Source: Flavobacterium shii (GTDB lineage: Bacteria; Bacteroidota; Bacteroidia; Flavobacteriales; Flavobacteriaceae). From it: a stretch of 64,000 bases of DNA. Position 1 is the first letter of the stretch. Every line of letters starts with the position of its first letter. The translations under genes and the position numbers were made by a program. Location: the NCBI RefSeq assembly GCF_025847235.1, contig NZ_JAOZEW010000015.1, forward strand, positions 62,001 to 126,000, given 5' to 3'. The notes beneath the pieces are model-generated. The model was not told the DNA's origin, searched no databases, and worked only from the letters and a program-made list of their open reading frames with translations. Of the stretch, positions 46,134 to 57,293 are shown in pieces.

Positions 46134-48203
46134 ATGAAATATATATTGATCCTATTATTTTCTGGTATAGTTGCTAATGCTCAAATTAAGAAAGAGCAAT
46201 TAAATCTTATGCCATGGCCGCAAACAATAAATTTATCTGAAGGTACATTCGCTTTAAATAAAAATTTTAGAATAAACATTACTGGAAATCCTAGTCCGAG
46301 AATTTTTGGCGGAGCAACTCGTTTTTTAAGACGATTAGATGGTAGAACAGGATTGTTTTTTGAGCAAGATTTTTTAACTAAATTAAATTCAGCACCAACA
46401 GCCCAATTACAAATTAATTGTACTAAAAGTGGTAAAATTGGTTTATATGAAGACGAGAGTTATCATCTTGATATAAAGCAAAATCAAATCACAATTAATG
46501 CAACAAGTGATTTAGGAGCTTTGCACGGTCTTGAAACTTTATTGCAAATGTTACAAAATAATAGTACTTCTTATTATTTTCCTGTTTCTCAAATTTCGGA
46601 TTTTCCAAGATTTACATGGAGAGGATTAATGATGGATGTAGCGAGACATTTTCAGCCTATAGATGTTGTTAAGAGAAATCTGGATGCACTTGCTGCTATG
46701 AAAATGAATGTTTTTCACTGGCATTTGGTTGATGATCAAGGTTGGAGAATCGAAATGAAAAAACATCCTAAACTTACAGATTTAGCTTCAGACGGATCTT
46801 TTTATACACAAGAAGAAATCAAGAATATTGTAAAATATGCCGATGAACGTGGAATTTTGATTGTACCAGAAATTGATGTTCCAGGTCATGCATCAGCTAT
46901 TTTAACTGCTTATCCAGAAATAGGAAGTAAAGTGACTATAGTTTCTAGTGGAAATTCCGAAAATAGCTCAAAAGCTGCAGTAGTAACTACCTATAGTATT
47001 GAACGTAATTCAGGAGTTTTTAGTCCAACATTAGATCCTTCTAATCCTAAAACATACCAATTATTAAGTGAAATTTTTGATGAAGTTTGTCCATTATTTC
47101 CAGGTGCATACTTTCATATTGGAGGAGATGAAAACGAAGGAAAAGACTGGGATTCAAATCCTAAAATACAAGAGTTTAAAAAGAAAAATAAGTTAGCAAC
47201 GAATCATGAGTTACAAACTTATTTCACAATGCAGTTGGTTCCGATGCTTAAAAAACATGGTAAACAATTGATGGGTTGGGAAGAAATCATGACAAAAAAC
47301 ATGTCTAAAGATGCTATTATTCATTCATGGAGAGGACCAAATGAAGGAGTTGGAGTTGGAGAATCATTGACTGCAGCTGTAAAAAATGGGTATAAAACGG
47401 TTTTGTCAAATGGGTATTATGTTGATTTAGTTCTAGGGGTAGAAAGTCATTATTTGAATGATCCAATGCCTAAAAATGTCAGTTTAACAGCAGAAGAAAA
47501 AGCAAGAATATTAGGTGGTGAAGCTACAATGTGGTCAGAACTTGTAACCCCTACAACAATAGATTCGAGGCTTTGGCCAAGAACAGCAGCAATTGCCGAA
47601 AGATTATGGTCTGCCGAAGATATTACAGATATGAATAGCTTACGCAAGAGATTAGCAGTTGTTTCGTTTAGACTTGAAGAACTAGGACTTACACATATTA
47701 AAAATAGAGATGTTTTGTTGAGAAATATTGCAAATAATCAAAATATTACTGCTTTAGCTGATTTTTCGAATATATGTGAACCTTTAAAAGTTTATACCAG
47801 AAATAAAGGAGGAGTAGAATACCAAACTTATTCTCCATTCACGCTTTTTGCAGATGCTTGCGTACCAGATGCTTCGGATGCTGTCGCATTTAATGCAGTT
47901 GTAAATGAATATTTGGCAAATAAAACATCTGAAAATAAAGCTAAAGTAACTGTTTTCTTAAACAAGTGGATTGGTTTAAGTCCAAGCTTAATCAGTTTGA
48001 GCGCAAATGCACCTTTGATTCAACCGATTTTGCCACTTGCAAAAAATCTAAGTGATTTATCGCAACAATTGGTGAATGTTTTGGATAATAAAGCAACAGT
48101 TGCACCAGCAATTTTAAATGACTTATTGAGTAAATGTAACTCCAAAGATTATGGAGATGTAGAGTTAGCAGTTTACGGAAGTTTAAAGAAATTAATAGAG
48201 TAG
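46134..48203 (+). CDS. GH20 beta-N-acetylhexosaminidase
   Basis: 689 residues from the ATG at 46134, which gives the signal peptide MKYILILLFSGIVANAQ; an upstream TTG at 46104 would only add polar residues. It has an N-terminal GH20b domain (about 20-150), then the GH20 TIM barrel with RGLMMDVARHF, FHWHLVDDQGWR and PEIDVPGHA. The catalytic Asp332-Glu333 pair is in HIGGDENEG, and WSE in the late barrel is also visible. The mechanism uses the substrate's own N-acetyl group. It releases GlcNAc from chito-oligomers, probably in the periplasm since no type IX tail is seen. The C-terminal ~150 residues are helical and of unknown role. It lies between nagB and chiA in the chitin locus. Confidence 0.93.
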   Translation: MKYILILLFSGIVANAQIKKEQLNLMPWPQTINLSEGTFALNKNFRINITGNPSPRIFGGATRFLRRLDGRTGLFFEQDFLTKLNSAPTAQLQINCTKSGKIGLYEDESYHLDIKQNQITINATSDLGALHGLETLLQMLQNNSTSYYFPVSQISDFPRFTWRGLMMDVARHFQPIDVVKRNLDALAAMKMNVFHWHLVDDQGWRIEMKKHPKLTDLASDGSFYTQEEIKNIVKYADERGILIVPEIDVPGHASAILTAYPEIGSKVTIVSSGNSENSSKAAVVTTYSIERNSGVFSPTLDPSNPKTYQLLSEIFDEVCPLFPGAYFHIGGDENEGKDWDSNPKIQEFKKKNKLATNHELQTYFTMQLVPMLKKHGKQLMGWEEIMTKNMSKDAIIHSWRGPNEGVGVGESLTAAVKNGYKTVLSNGYYVDLVLGVESHYLNDPMPKNVSLTAEEKARILGGEATMWSELVTPTTIDSRLWPRTAAIAERLWSAEDITDMNSLRKRLAVVSFRLEELGLTHIKNRDVLLRNIANNQNITALADFSNICEPLKVYTRNKGGVEYQTYSPFTLFADACVPDASDAVAFNAVVNEYLANKTSENKAKVTVFLNKWIGLSPSLISLSANAPLIQPILPLAKNLSDLSQQLVNVLDNKATVAPAILNDLLSKCNSKDYGDVELAVYGSLKKLIE

Positions 48204-48250
48204 AGTTAAAGTGAGTAATATTAATAATTGAATTAGTTGAAGTTTAGTTG

Positions 48251-48310
48251 CCATAATTAATTAGTAATTTAATTATCTCTACTAGAAATTTTAGTAGAGA
48301 TAAATTATGG
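48251..48310 (+). repeat. long inverted repeat between the GH20 gene and chiA
   Basis: Outer arms CCATAATT / AATTATGG and inner arms TTATCTCTACTA / TAGTAGAGATAA form a two-part hairpin with a short loop. There is no T run, so a simple terminator is doubtful; a processing or regulatory hairpin, or a partial terminator before chiA, is possible. The rest of the 380-base gap (48204-48583) holds no gene and presumably contains the chiA promoter. Confidence 0.55.
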
Positions 48311-48583
48311 TAAAGGAGTAGGTTTGAAGTTTTTTTTTGGAATCAAAATTCACACAAAACAGATATATTTTATAGTTAAAAGAATATAATAAGTATTTAC
48401 GTTAAGATTGCTAAGCCCCAAGTTTATCCATTTTAATTTAAAAAATGATTCAAAAGCATGTGAATGCATTTGAGTTTGAGATTACCATTTGCTTAAAGAG
48501 ATTTTTTGGTTTTTGTATTATCAAATTATGTGATTTGAGGCAATTGGAATATTTATTTTTTATTAACCAACCTATTATTAATT

Positions 48584-51500
48584 ATGAAACATTATTACAG
48601 ATTGCTGTTTTTATTTTTGTTTCCGATCTTATTATTTGCCCAACCAGCACATAATAAAAAAGTAGTCGGATATTATGCCCAATGGGCTATCTATGCTAGG
48701 GATTTTAATGTCCCCAAGATTGATGGAAGCAAATTGACCCATTTAAACTATTCTTTTTACGGAACTACTTTTGATCCGGCACATCCTGAGAATACCAAAT
48801 TAAAATGTTTAGATACCTATGCAGATTTTGAACATACAGAAGGTGGAATACCATGGGATGCTCCAGTTAAAGGGAATTTTTATGATTTAATGAAGCTTAA
48901 AGAAAAATACCCACATTTAAAAATTTTAATCTCAGTAGGAGGTTGGACCAAAGGACAGGATCTTTCTCCTATCTCAGCAAGTCCAGTTGCCAGAGCAGCA
49001 CTAGCTGCTGATATGGCAAATTTTATTGTGACTTATCCTTTTATTGATGGATTTGATATCGATTGGGAATATCCCCTTTCTGGAGGAACAGATGGAACGG
49101 AAGTTATAAATGGAGCTCCAATACCTCCTCAAAAATACAGTCCGGATGATAACAAGAATTTAGTGTATTTATTAAAAGCTATGCGTCAGGCAATGCCAAA
49201 TAAATTAATCACTATTGCTGCGGGAAACAATGTTCGAAAAGTAGGAGCACAATATTTAGGTCCAAATAACAGAGCACAATATGGAATGACAGAAGATATT
49301 TCGACATATTGCGATTATATCACTTATTTTGGATATGATTTTGGAGGAAACTGGTATGATAAAACGTGCTACAATGCTCCTTTATATCCAAGCGGAAATA
49401 CAAATGATCCATTATACGGTGCAACTCAATCAGAATCACTTGATGAATTGACAAACCAATATTTAAATGTTATTGGGATTCCTGCTAATAAACTAGTAAT
49501 GGGATTGCCTTTTTACGGAAAAATATTTAAAAATGTTGGAACAACTAATACAGTGCCTAATATGCCAGGATTATTTGTTACAGCACCAAGAGATGCAGTT
49601 TCAGGATGTACAAATCCGCAAAATCCAACAGGAACCTGGGATGGTCCAGCGGCCTGCGAAAAATCAGGAAGTATAGAGATTTGCGATTTAGTAGGTAATC
49701 CGGTAACAAACTCACATCCATATTTAGATCCAAACACTATGTTGGTTACACCAGCAGCAGCTTCTGCAGGATGGGTAAGATATTGGGATAATGCGACTAA
49801 AGTTCCTTACCTATACAATGCTTCTTTACATCAGTTTATTAGTTATGAAGATAAACAATCGATGGAGTTAAAAGCAGAGTATATTAAATCCAAAAATCTT
49901 GGAGGAGGTATGATCTGGGAGTTATCTCAAGATACAAGAGGAGCAATACCTAATGCATTATTAGGACAAGTAAATACTACTTTTAGTGCTGCTATTATCG
50001 GAACATTAACAATAAGTGGGTCTGTAAAAAATGGTACAAATTTAGTTCCAAGTGTAACAGTTCAATTAAAAGATGCTACTAATGTAGTTGTTCAAACAGT
50101 TAATTCTACAGATGGAAATTATACGTTTAACAATGTAGTTTCAGGAGCAAATTACACCGTTACAGCTTTAAAAGCATCATACACTTTTACGCCAGTAGCA
50201 TTAACAAATCTTGTTGCAAACCAAGCTAATGTTGTTATTCAAGGTACACAACCGCTTTATACAATTAGCGGAACAGTATTAGACGGAATCACAGCAGTTT
50301 CGGGAGTAACAGTTACAGCAACAGCAGGAACAACAACATTTACTGCGGTTAGTAATGCAAGCGGAGCGTATACTATTACAGCTCTTACGGCAGGATTGAA
50401 TTATACTGTTACAGCTGCAAAAACTGGAGTAACATTTACACCAGCATCTACAGTATATTCAGTTTTAAGTGAAAACAAAGTTTTAAATTTTATTCAAACA
50501 GTATATTATACTATTAGCGGAAGCGTGATGAATGGAGCAACAGCAGTTTCTGGAGCAACAGTTACGGCAACTTCTACAGCAGGAACATTTACATCAGTTT
50601 CTAGTGCTACAGGAGCATATAGCATTGCTAGTTTACCTTCGGGAGCAAACTATACAGTAACAATTGCAAAAACAGGAGTAACATTTTCACCCGCTTCTAC
50701 GGTATATAACAATCTTACGGCAAGTAAAGTTTTAAACTTTACACAAAATGCAGCTCCAGCTAATAAAATTAGCGGAACAGTTAAGAATGGTGCCAATCCA
50801 GTAGCAGGCGCCAAAGTAGAATTAATTTTTAATTGGACAGATAACGCCCATCCTTATGCTAGTTTTCTGGCTACTACAGATGCGCAAGGAAAATATAGTT
50901 TTGATAACGCAATATTTTCAGGATATACAATTATCGCTAGTTTAAAAATGAATTCATGGCAGAATAATGACGTTACTTATTCACCTTCTAATTTAACGAA
51001 TCTTGCCATTCCAGCTACATCACAAGTCTATGACTTTAGTACAGGAACAGTAGCACCACTAAAAGTAGCAGGCGAAAGCGTACCAAGCGAAGTAGTTGCG
51101 GTATCAGAAACTAAAACTCCACCTGCGGCTACAGTTGATAAAAGCTTGGCAGAAAGCAAAGTTTTAAGCGTTACACAAGAGCTAGTTGCACCAGGTACTA
51201 TAATTAGCGGAACAGTTAAGAACGGATCAACTCCAGTATCAGGAGCCAAAGTAGAATTAGTTGTGCCTTGGACAGATAGCACCCACAACTGGAAAAGTGT
51301 TATTGCAACAACAGATGCACAAGGAGTTTTTAGCTACGATAATACAGTTACAGCAGGTTATACACAAGTTTTAAGTTTAAAATTAAATGCTTGGGAAAAT
51401 AATAATACTGCATATTTTCCAAATAATCTGGTAAACTTTGCTATGCCAACAACGCCTCAGGTTTATAACTTTAATACAAATACAGTTTCACCACCTCAGG

Positions 51501-53425
51501 TTACTATCACGGCTCCTTCAGCTGCAACTGTAGCGATTGCTCCGGGAACAGCGATTCAGCTGAAAGCAACTGCAAGTGTAGACGCTAGCTTAACAATTTC
51601 TTCAGTTGTATTCAATATCAACGGACAAAATATTACAGCGGCACTTTCAGGATCAGAATATGTTGCAAATTGGACACCAGTTGCAGCAGATTTCAACAAA
51701 AATTATACCTTGAAAGCAACTGTAACGGCGTCAAGTGGTACAACGGCAGAAAATACAAAAGCATTCTCTTTACAATGTTCAGGAACAACTTGTCCTAATT
51801 CATTGCCGGTAATTACTTGGGTTTCACCAGCAACGACAACAATTAATCAGCCTTCAGGTTTTCAACCAGTGGCACTAAGTGTTAATGTTACAGATGCCGA
51901 TGGTACAATTGCAAGCGTTTCGGTAAGCATAAACGGAACTTATTTTCCTATGACAAAAGGCACAGGAACTGCATACAACTATACATTTACTCCAAATGCT
52001 TATATAACATATCCATTAATAGTAAAAGCTATAGATAATGTAGGAGGTGAAAAATTATTAAATCAATCGATTACGATTACTAATTCGACACGAATATTCA
52101 TTCCGCTTCCATCTAAAGTTCTTTTAGGATATGCACATTCTTGGGAAAATACTGGTGCTCCATTTTTATATTTTTCTCAAATGGTGGGAAGTAAATTTAA
52201 CGTAGTCGATTATTCTTTCGTAGAAACAGTTAATCGTGATGGTTATACACCAGTATTAACTACAAATGACACTAGATATTTGACCAATGGTGTTTTCGAT
52301 AAGCAATTGTTGAAAAATGATATAAAATCCTTAAGAGATAGTGGCGTTCCTGTTATTGTTTCTATTGGAGGTCAAAATGGTCATGTTGTTTTAGACAATG
52401 TAACTCAAAAAAATATTTTTGTTAATGGTCTAAAAGCAATTATTGATGAGTATCAATTTGATGGAGTTGATATTGATTTTGAAGGTGGATCGATGAATTT
52501 TAGCGCAGGAGCTTTAAGAGATATTTCTTATGCGGGTATTTCTGCTTATCCAAGATTAAAAAACGTAGTAGATGCTTTCAAAGAATTAAAAGCTTACTAT
52601 GGTCCTGGATTTTTATTAACTGCAGCTCCAGAAACACAATATGTACAAGGAGGATATTCTACCTATAATGATACATTTGGTTCCTTCCTGCCAATTATTC
52701 AAAACTTGCGTAACGAATTAGATTTGTTAGCTGTACAATTGTATAATACAGGAGGAGAAAACGGATTAGATGGTCAATATTATGGTTCAGCTAAGAAATC
52801 AAACATGGTAACAGCCCTAACAGATATGATTATAAAAGGGTATAACATTGGTACAACAGGAATGCGTTTTGATGGTTTACCAGCTTCAAAAGTTCTTATT
52901 GCATTACCAGCTTGTCCAAGTGCAGCAGGTAGCGGTTATTTAACGCCAACAGAAGGAATTAATGCTATGCATTACTTAAGAACAGGAACTACTTTTACAG
53001 GAAGAACCTATACTATGCAGCCAGGAGGACCATACCCTTCTTTAAGAGGTTTAATGACTTGGTCTGTAAACTGGGATGCATCTTCTTGTGGTAATTCATC
53101 TGAATTATCTAAAGCGTATGCGGCTTATTTTGCATCACAAACTGCCAAAATAAAAGCCGATGATAAGATAGAAGTAACAAGCAATAAAACAATTGCATAC
53201 TTTAAAGATAATGCATTAGCAATATCCAATGAAGCAAATAGTATCGATAAAGTTGAGGTGTATAATACAATCGGACAATCGATATTAAGTTACAAAAACA
53301 TACAAAATAGTAACAATTTGTTGCTAGAAAATAGAAGTTTCTTAACCAAACAATTATTCATAGTAGTTGTGACTGATAAATCTGGAAACAGAAAATCATT
53401 TAAGGTAATGAACTTTTTAAATTAA
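48584..53425 (+). CDS. chiA: ChiA: secreted chitinase with two GH18 domains and T9SS tail
   Basis: 1613 residues. In order: a signal peptide (1-20); GH18 domain A (about 24-460) with the catalytic motif DGFDIDWE ending in Glu at about 161; five successive Ig-like/carboxypeptidase-regulatory-like repeats (about 470-980), each starting ISGSV or ISGTV; two further beta-sandwich modules (about 985-1170); GH18 domain B (about 1175-1515) with DGVDIDFE and its Glu at about 1300; and a C-terminal type IX sorting domain (about 1526-1613). Both catalytic Asp-x-Asp-x-Glu motifs are intact. The layout matches ChiA of F. johnsoniae, a T9SS-secreted enzyme essential for chitin growth, in which the two domains act in complementary ways. 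It supplies the oligomers taken up by the SusCD pairs. Confidence 0.95.
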   Translation: MKHYYRLLFLFLFPILLFAQPAHNKKVVGYYAQWAIYARDFNVPKIDGSKLTHLNYSFYGTTFDPAHPENTKLKCLDTYADFEHTEGGIPWDAPVKGNFYDLMKLKEKYPHLKILISVGGWTKGQDLSPISASPVARAALAADMANFIVTYPFIDGFDIDWEYPLSGGTDGTEVINGAPIPPQKYSPDDNKNLVYLLKAMRQAMPNKLITIAAGNNVRKVGAQYLGPNNRAQYGMTEDISTYCDYITYFGYDFGGNWYDKTCYNAPLYPSGNTNDPLYGATQSESLDELTNQYLNVIGIPANKLVMGLPFYGKIFKNVGTTNTVPNMPGLFVTAPRDAVSGCTNPQNPTGTWDGPAACEKSGSIEICDLVGNPVTNSHPYLDPNTMLVTPAAASAGWVRYWDNATKVPYLYNASLHQFISYEDKQSMELKAEYIKSKNLGGGMIWELSQDTRGAIPNALLGQVNTTFSAAIIGTLTISGSVKNGTNLVPSVTVQLKDATNVVVQTVNSTDGNYTFNNVVSGANYTVTALKASYTFTPVALTNLVANQANVVIQGTQPLYTISGTVLDGITAVSGVTVTATAGTTTFTAVSNASGAYTITALTAGLNYTVTAAKTGVTFTPASTVYSVLSENKVLNFIQTVYYTISGSVMNGATAVSGATVTATSTAGTFTSVSSATGAYSIASLPSGANYTVTIAKTGVTFSPASTVYNNLTASKVLNFTQNAAPANKISGTVKNGANPVAGAKVELIFNWTDNAHPYASFLATTDAQGKYSFDNAIFSGYTIIASLKMNSWQNNDVTYSPSNLTNLAIPATSQVYDFSTGTVAPLKVAGESVPSEVVAVSETKTPPAATVDKSLAESKVLSVTQELVAPGTIISGTVKNGSTPVSGAKVELVVPWTDSTHNWKSVIATTDAQGVFSYDNTVTAGYTQVLSLKLNAWENNNTAYFPNNLVNFAMPTTPQVYNFNTNTVSPPQVTITAPSAATVAIAPGTAIQLKATASVDASLTISSVVFNINGQNITAALSGSEYVANWTPVAADFNKNYTLKATVTASSGTTAENTKAFSLQCSGTTCPNSLPVITWVSPATTTINQPSGFQPVALSVNVTDADGTIASVSVSINGTYFPMTKGTGTAYNYTFTPNAYITYPLIVKAIDNVGGEKLLNQSITITNSTRIFIPLPSKVLLGYAHSWENTGAPFLYFSQMVGSKFNVVDYSFVETVNRDGYTPVLTTNDTRYLTNGVFDKQLLKNDIKSLRDSGVPVIVSIGGQNGHVVLDNVTQKNIFVNGLKAIIDEYQFDGVDIDFEGGSMNFSAGALRDISYAGISAYPRLKNVVDAFKELKAYYGPGFLLTAAPETQYVQGGYSTYNDTFGSFLPIIQNLRNELDLLAVQLYNTGGENGLDGQYYGSAKKSNMVTALTDMIIKGYNIGTTGMRFDGLPASKVLIALPACPSAAGSGYLTPTEGINAMHYLRTGTTFTGRTYTMQPGGPYPSLRGLMTWSVNWDASSCGNSSELSKAYAAYFASQTAKIKADDKIEVTSNKTIAYFKDNALAISNEANSIDKVEVYNTIGQSILSYKNIQNSNNLLLENRSFLTKQLFIVVVTDKSGNRKSFKVMNFLN

Positions 53426-53575
53426 GATTTTAAGAATTCAAAAAGTTGAAAAATTGGGGCGGTTAAAATTGAGTTTGGTTATTTAAGTTTTAATTTGATT
53501 TTTCATATTTTGGAGAAATGTATCAAATTTGGGTAATTTGTTATTTGGTTTTTACCTGGAGGAGATCATTATGAG

Positions 53576-53601
53576 CCTGGCACTTAGTGCCAGGTTTTTT
53601 T
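53576..53601 (+). terminator. terminator after chiA
   Basis: Stem CCTGGCAC / GTGCCAGG with a TTA loop and seven T, about 150 bases after the chiA stop, closing the chitin locus. Confidence 0.85.
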
Positions 53602-53689
53602 ATGCCTTATTGCGATTGGAAAGATTCAGTTGTTTTTTAATAGTATGCAAGTATTCAGGAATGTAGTCAAATAATTAGGAGCTATTTCC

Positions 53690-53940
53690 TGCTATCCGCT
53701 TGTATCTTTTCATCTGCAAAAAAGCAGATAAAAAGGATACCGCTTCTATCAGGGCTAGGGACCATCATAACTAACGAAGCAACTTCCATAATCTAGGAAT
53801 TGTAGAGGCACACCGCAGTGCGTCTCCGAACAGAAACGCTATCCTAATTCTAATCATAGCCCTCGGTTTCAACCGTGCGGTACGAATCGGGATAATACAT
53901 TGCGCTCCAACGGTTGAAACCGTTGGTAATATTTAGAACA
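53690..53940. repeat. intergenic region with several inverted repeats
   Basis: No gene is visible in 53602-54000. A hairpin TATCTTTT-x-ATCTGC / GCAGATA-AAAAGGATA lies at about 53703-53739, flanked by CTATCCGCTTG and ACCGCTTCTATCAGGGC. A second perfect palindrome CCAACGGTT / AACCGTTGG is at 53907-53926, with a partial copy (CGGTTTCAACCG) at 53864. The higher GC content than the surroundings and the composite structure look like dispersed intergenic elements of Flavobacterium, not a gene or a mobile element. Confidence 0.5.
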
Positions 53941-54040
53941 TATTATTGAATAGACGAAATAATTACGCCCAACAGGTTACCATCATATTCTAAACTAATT
54001 TTTAGCTATTTTTGAATCTCAATTATTGTATAAAAACTTC

Positions 54041-54814
54041 ATGAAAAAATCAATTGCCATTATAATAACATTTTTAGTTTTCGCGTATAGCTCAGCCCAA
54101 ACAAAATACGGAAATCCAGAAGTTGACCCAATGCAAATCCAGAAAGACTACAGCAGTTGGTGGACATACCAGAGTAAAAACATAATGCTTTCTCGAGATT
54201 TTGTTGCGTTGGACACACTTTCGAGAGAAATACCAAAAGAGACTTTTTTAGATCAATTAGCAAATGGAAATAATATTCCCATTCGATTACAATCGGATGA
54301 TGCTATATATTACTATAAATTATTTAAAATCAATCCCAATTCTGATACAAGTATAAAAGCAACGATTAACCAAGAAGCTTTTGATGCGTATAAGAATTTC
54401 AAGATGGAGAATACCCCTTTCCCTAAATTCTCTTTTAAGGATTTAAACGGAAATTTAGTTTCTAACGAGACGATGAAAGGCAAAATTATAGTTATAAAAT
54501 GTTGGTATATTCATTGTGCATCATGCATCAAAGAATTTCCAGATGTAAATAAATTGGCAGAGAAATATAAAGACCGAAAAGATATTCTCTTTGTGAGTTT
54601 GGCAGAAGATACACCCGAACAATTAAAAGTATTTTTAGCTAGAAAACCATTATCCTATTCCGTTATTCCAAATATGAAAATCTATATGAATGAAACGTTG
54701 CAATTAAATGCTTTCCCCACACATTTCATCATCAACAAAGAAGGATTAATTGCCAAAGTTTTAAATAATTATAAAAGCTTAGAAGTAGCTTTGGAAAAAG
54801 AAAGTGAATTGTAA
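54041..54814 (+). CDS. TlpA-like thioredoxin-fold protein, periplasmic
   Basis: 257 residues from the ATG at 54041 (a TTG at 54026 is in frame but adds MYKNF only). The signal peptide is MKKSIAIIITFLVFAYSSAQ. The N-terminal half (about 25-115) is an unassigned domain. The C-terminal ~135 residues are an AhpC/TSA-Redoxin/TlpA thioredoxin fold with the CASC redox motif in WYIHCASCIKEFP and the cis-Pro region NAFPTHFIIN. It probably reduces disulphides in the periplasm or assists cytochrome maturation. A TATTTTTG -7-like element is at 54007-54014. It stands alone. Confidence 0.87.
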   Translation: MKKSIAIIITFLVFAYSSAQTKYGNPEVDPMQIQKDYSSWWTYQSKNIMLSRDFVALDTLSREIPKETFLDQLANGNNIPIRLQSDDAIYYYKLFKINPNSDTSIKATINQEAFDAYKNFKMENTPFPKFSFKDLNGNLVSNETMKGKIIVIKCWYIHCASCIKEFPDVNKLAEKYKDRKDILFVSLAEDTPEQLKVFLARKPLSYSVIPNMKIYMNETLQLNAFPTHFIINKEGLIAKVLNNYKSLEVALEKESEL

Positions 54815-55128
54815 AATTTAACCGCAAAGGGCACAAAGAATTACGCAAGGTTCGCAAAGTTTTCCCCAATATTGTCATCCTGACGAAGGAAGGATCTCCG
54901 CGAGAAACACCATAATCTTTGTCGACCTACTAGTGGAGATTTACTGCGTCTGTTCGCTATCGCTCGAGTCTACTGCGTCAAAATGACAAACAGTGCGGAT
55001 AATTGTAATGAATTTGTGAAAATTCGTGTAATTTGTGGTTGACTTCTTTTGTAATCCATTTAATATTTCTAATCTGTGGCAAAACATTTAGCGATTTTCA
55101 TATAAAAAAACTTAGCACCTTAGTTTCT
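54815..55128. repeat. intergenic stretch with degenerate repeats
   Basis: Contains an AACCGCAAAGGGCACAAAG-type tract (54822-54862) and a higher-GC element reading TGTCATCCTGACGAAGGAAG to ACTGCGTCAAAATGACA (about 54874-54990). The latter has short flanking complementary ends (TGTCAT and ATGACA). No gene is seen. The element looks like a small non-coding, possibly non-autonomous, dispersed repeat. Confidence 0.4.
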
Positions 55129-55159
55129 TTGTACCACTGAACCTTTTTTACTACTTTTG
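55129..55159 (+). promoter_or_regulatory. promoter of the ABC-F gene
   Basis: TTG at 55129-55131, 20-bp spacer, TACTTTTG at 55152-55159: a full match to the Bacteroidota consensus. The ATG lies 26 bases further downstream, giving a short leader. Confidence 0.75.
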
Positions 55160-55178
55160 CACAAAATTAATTAAATAG

Positions 55179-56801
<1,623 letters not shown>

Positions 56802-56823
56802 ATTAAAAATATATCTTTTTATG

Positions 56824-56853
56824 AATCCCATTCGCTGCAAAACGAATGGGATT
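56824..56853. terminator. bidirectional terminator after the ABC-F gene
   Basis: Perfect 11-bp stem AATCCCATTCG / CGAATGGGATT with an 8-base loop and a T run, between the ABC-F gene and the convergent small lipoprotein gene. Confidence 0.88.
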
Positions 56854-56861
56854 TTTTTATG

Positions 56862-57035
56862 TTATTTCTTTCCGAGGATTTTGCTGAGAATATAAATAAT
56901 TAAAATGATTACTACTATTACTGCAAAAACTCCAACACCCATTCCTGCTTTAAAAATACCTTCGATAGCCTCACAACTGGTAAGAGATAACAATACTGTT
57001 AAGGCGACTATTACTTTTGTTAATTTGCTTTTCAT
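56862..57035 (-). CDS. 57-residue membrane lipoprotein
   Basis: A small complete gene: MKSKLTKVIVALTVLL with lipobox LTSC (Cys21), then EAIEGIFKAGMGVG, a single transmembrane helix (about 35-51) and a basic SKILGKK tail. It starts with ATG, stops just after the shared terminator, and its short leader is AT-rich. I recall very similar tiny proteins, with the CxAIEGIFKAGMGVG core, across Flavobacteriia, sometimes labelled 'phosphatidate cytidylyltransferase', which cannot be right at this size. Having both a lipobox and a C-terminal hydrophobic helix would tie it to the membrane at both ends. Function unknown. Confidence 0.75.
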   Translation of the reverse strand: MKSKLTKVIVALTVLLSLTSCEAIEGIFKAGMGVGVFAVIVVIILIIYILSKILGKK

Positions 57036-57293
57036 GATTTTGGATTTTTAAATTAATTAAAAAAGGACAATCGTTATTATCTTATTGTGAAATTAATGAA
57101 TAGTACAAAAAAAGTGTTATATAATTTCTCGAAAATGTTTTATTATTCAATTTTCAATCTTTATTAAAAACGGCTGAGAATAATTGAAAATTAGGTTGTT
57201 AGAGTCTTCTATAATTGAGAATTTCGATTGTTGATTTTCATGAAATAAAATTATATTTGAGCTAATAAACTATAATTTAACCCTTAAGATATT

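Noticed and set aside
48445..48654. 69-codon frame before chiA
   Set aside because: Overlaps the chiA signal-peptide region in another frame; no domain and no support beyond being open.
53690..53940. Insertion sequence remnant
   Set aside because: Inverted repeats are present, but no transposase fragment is readable in any frame and no target duplication is evident.
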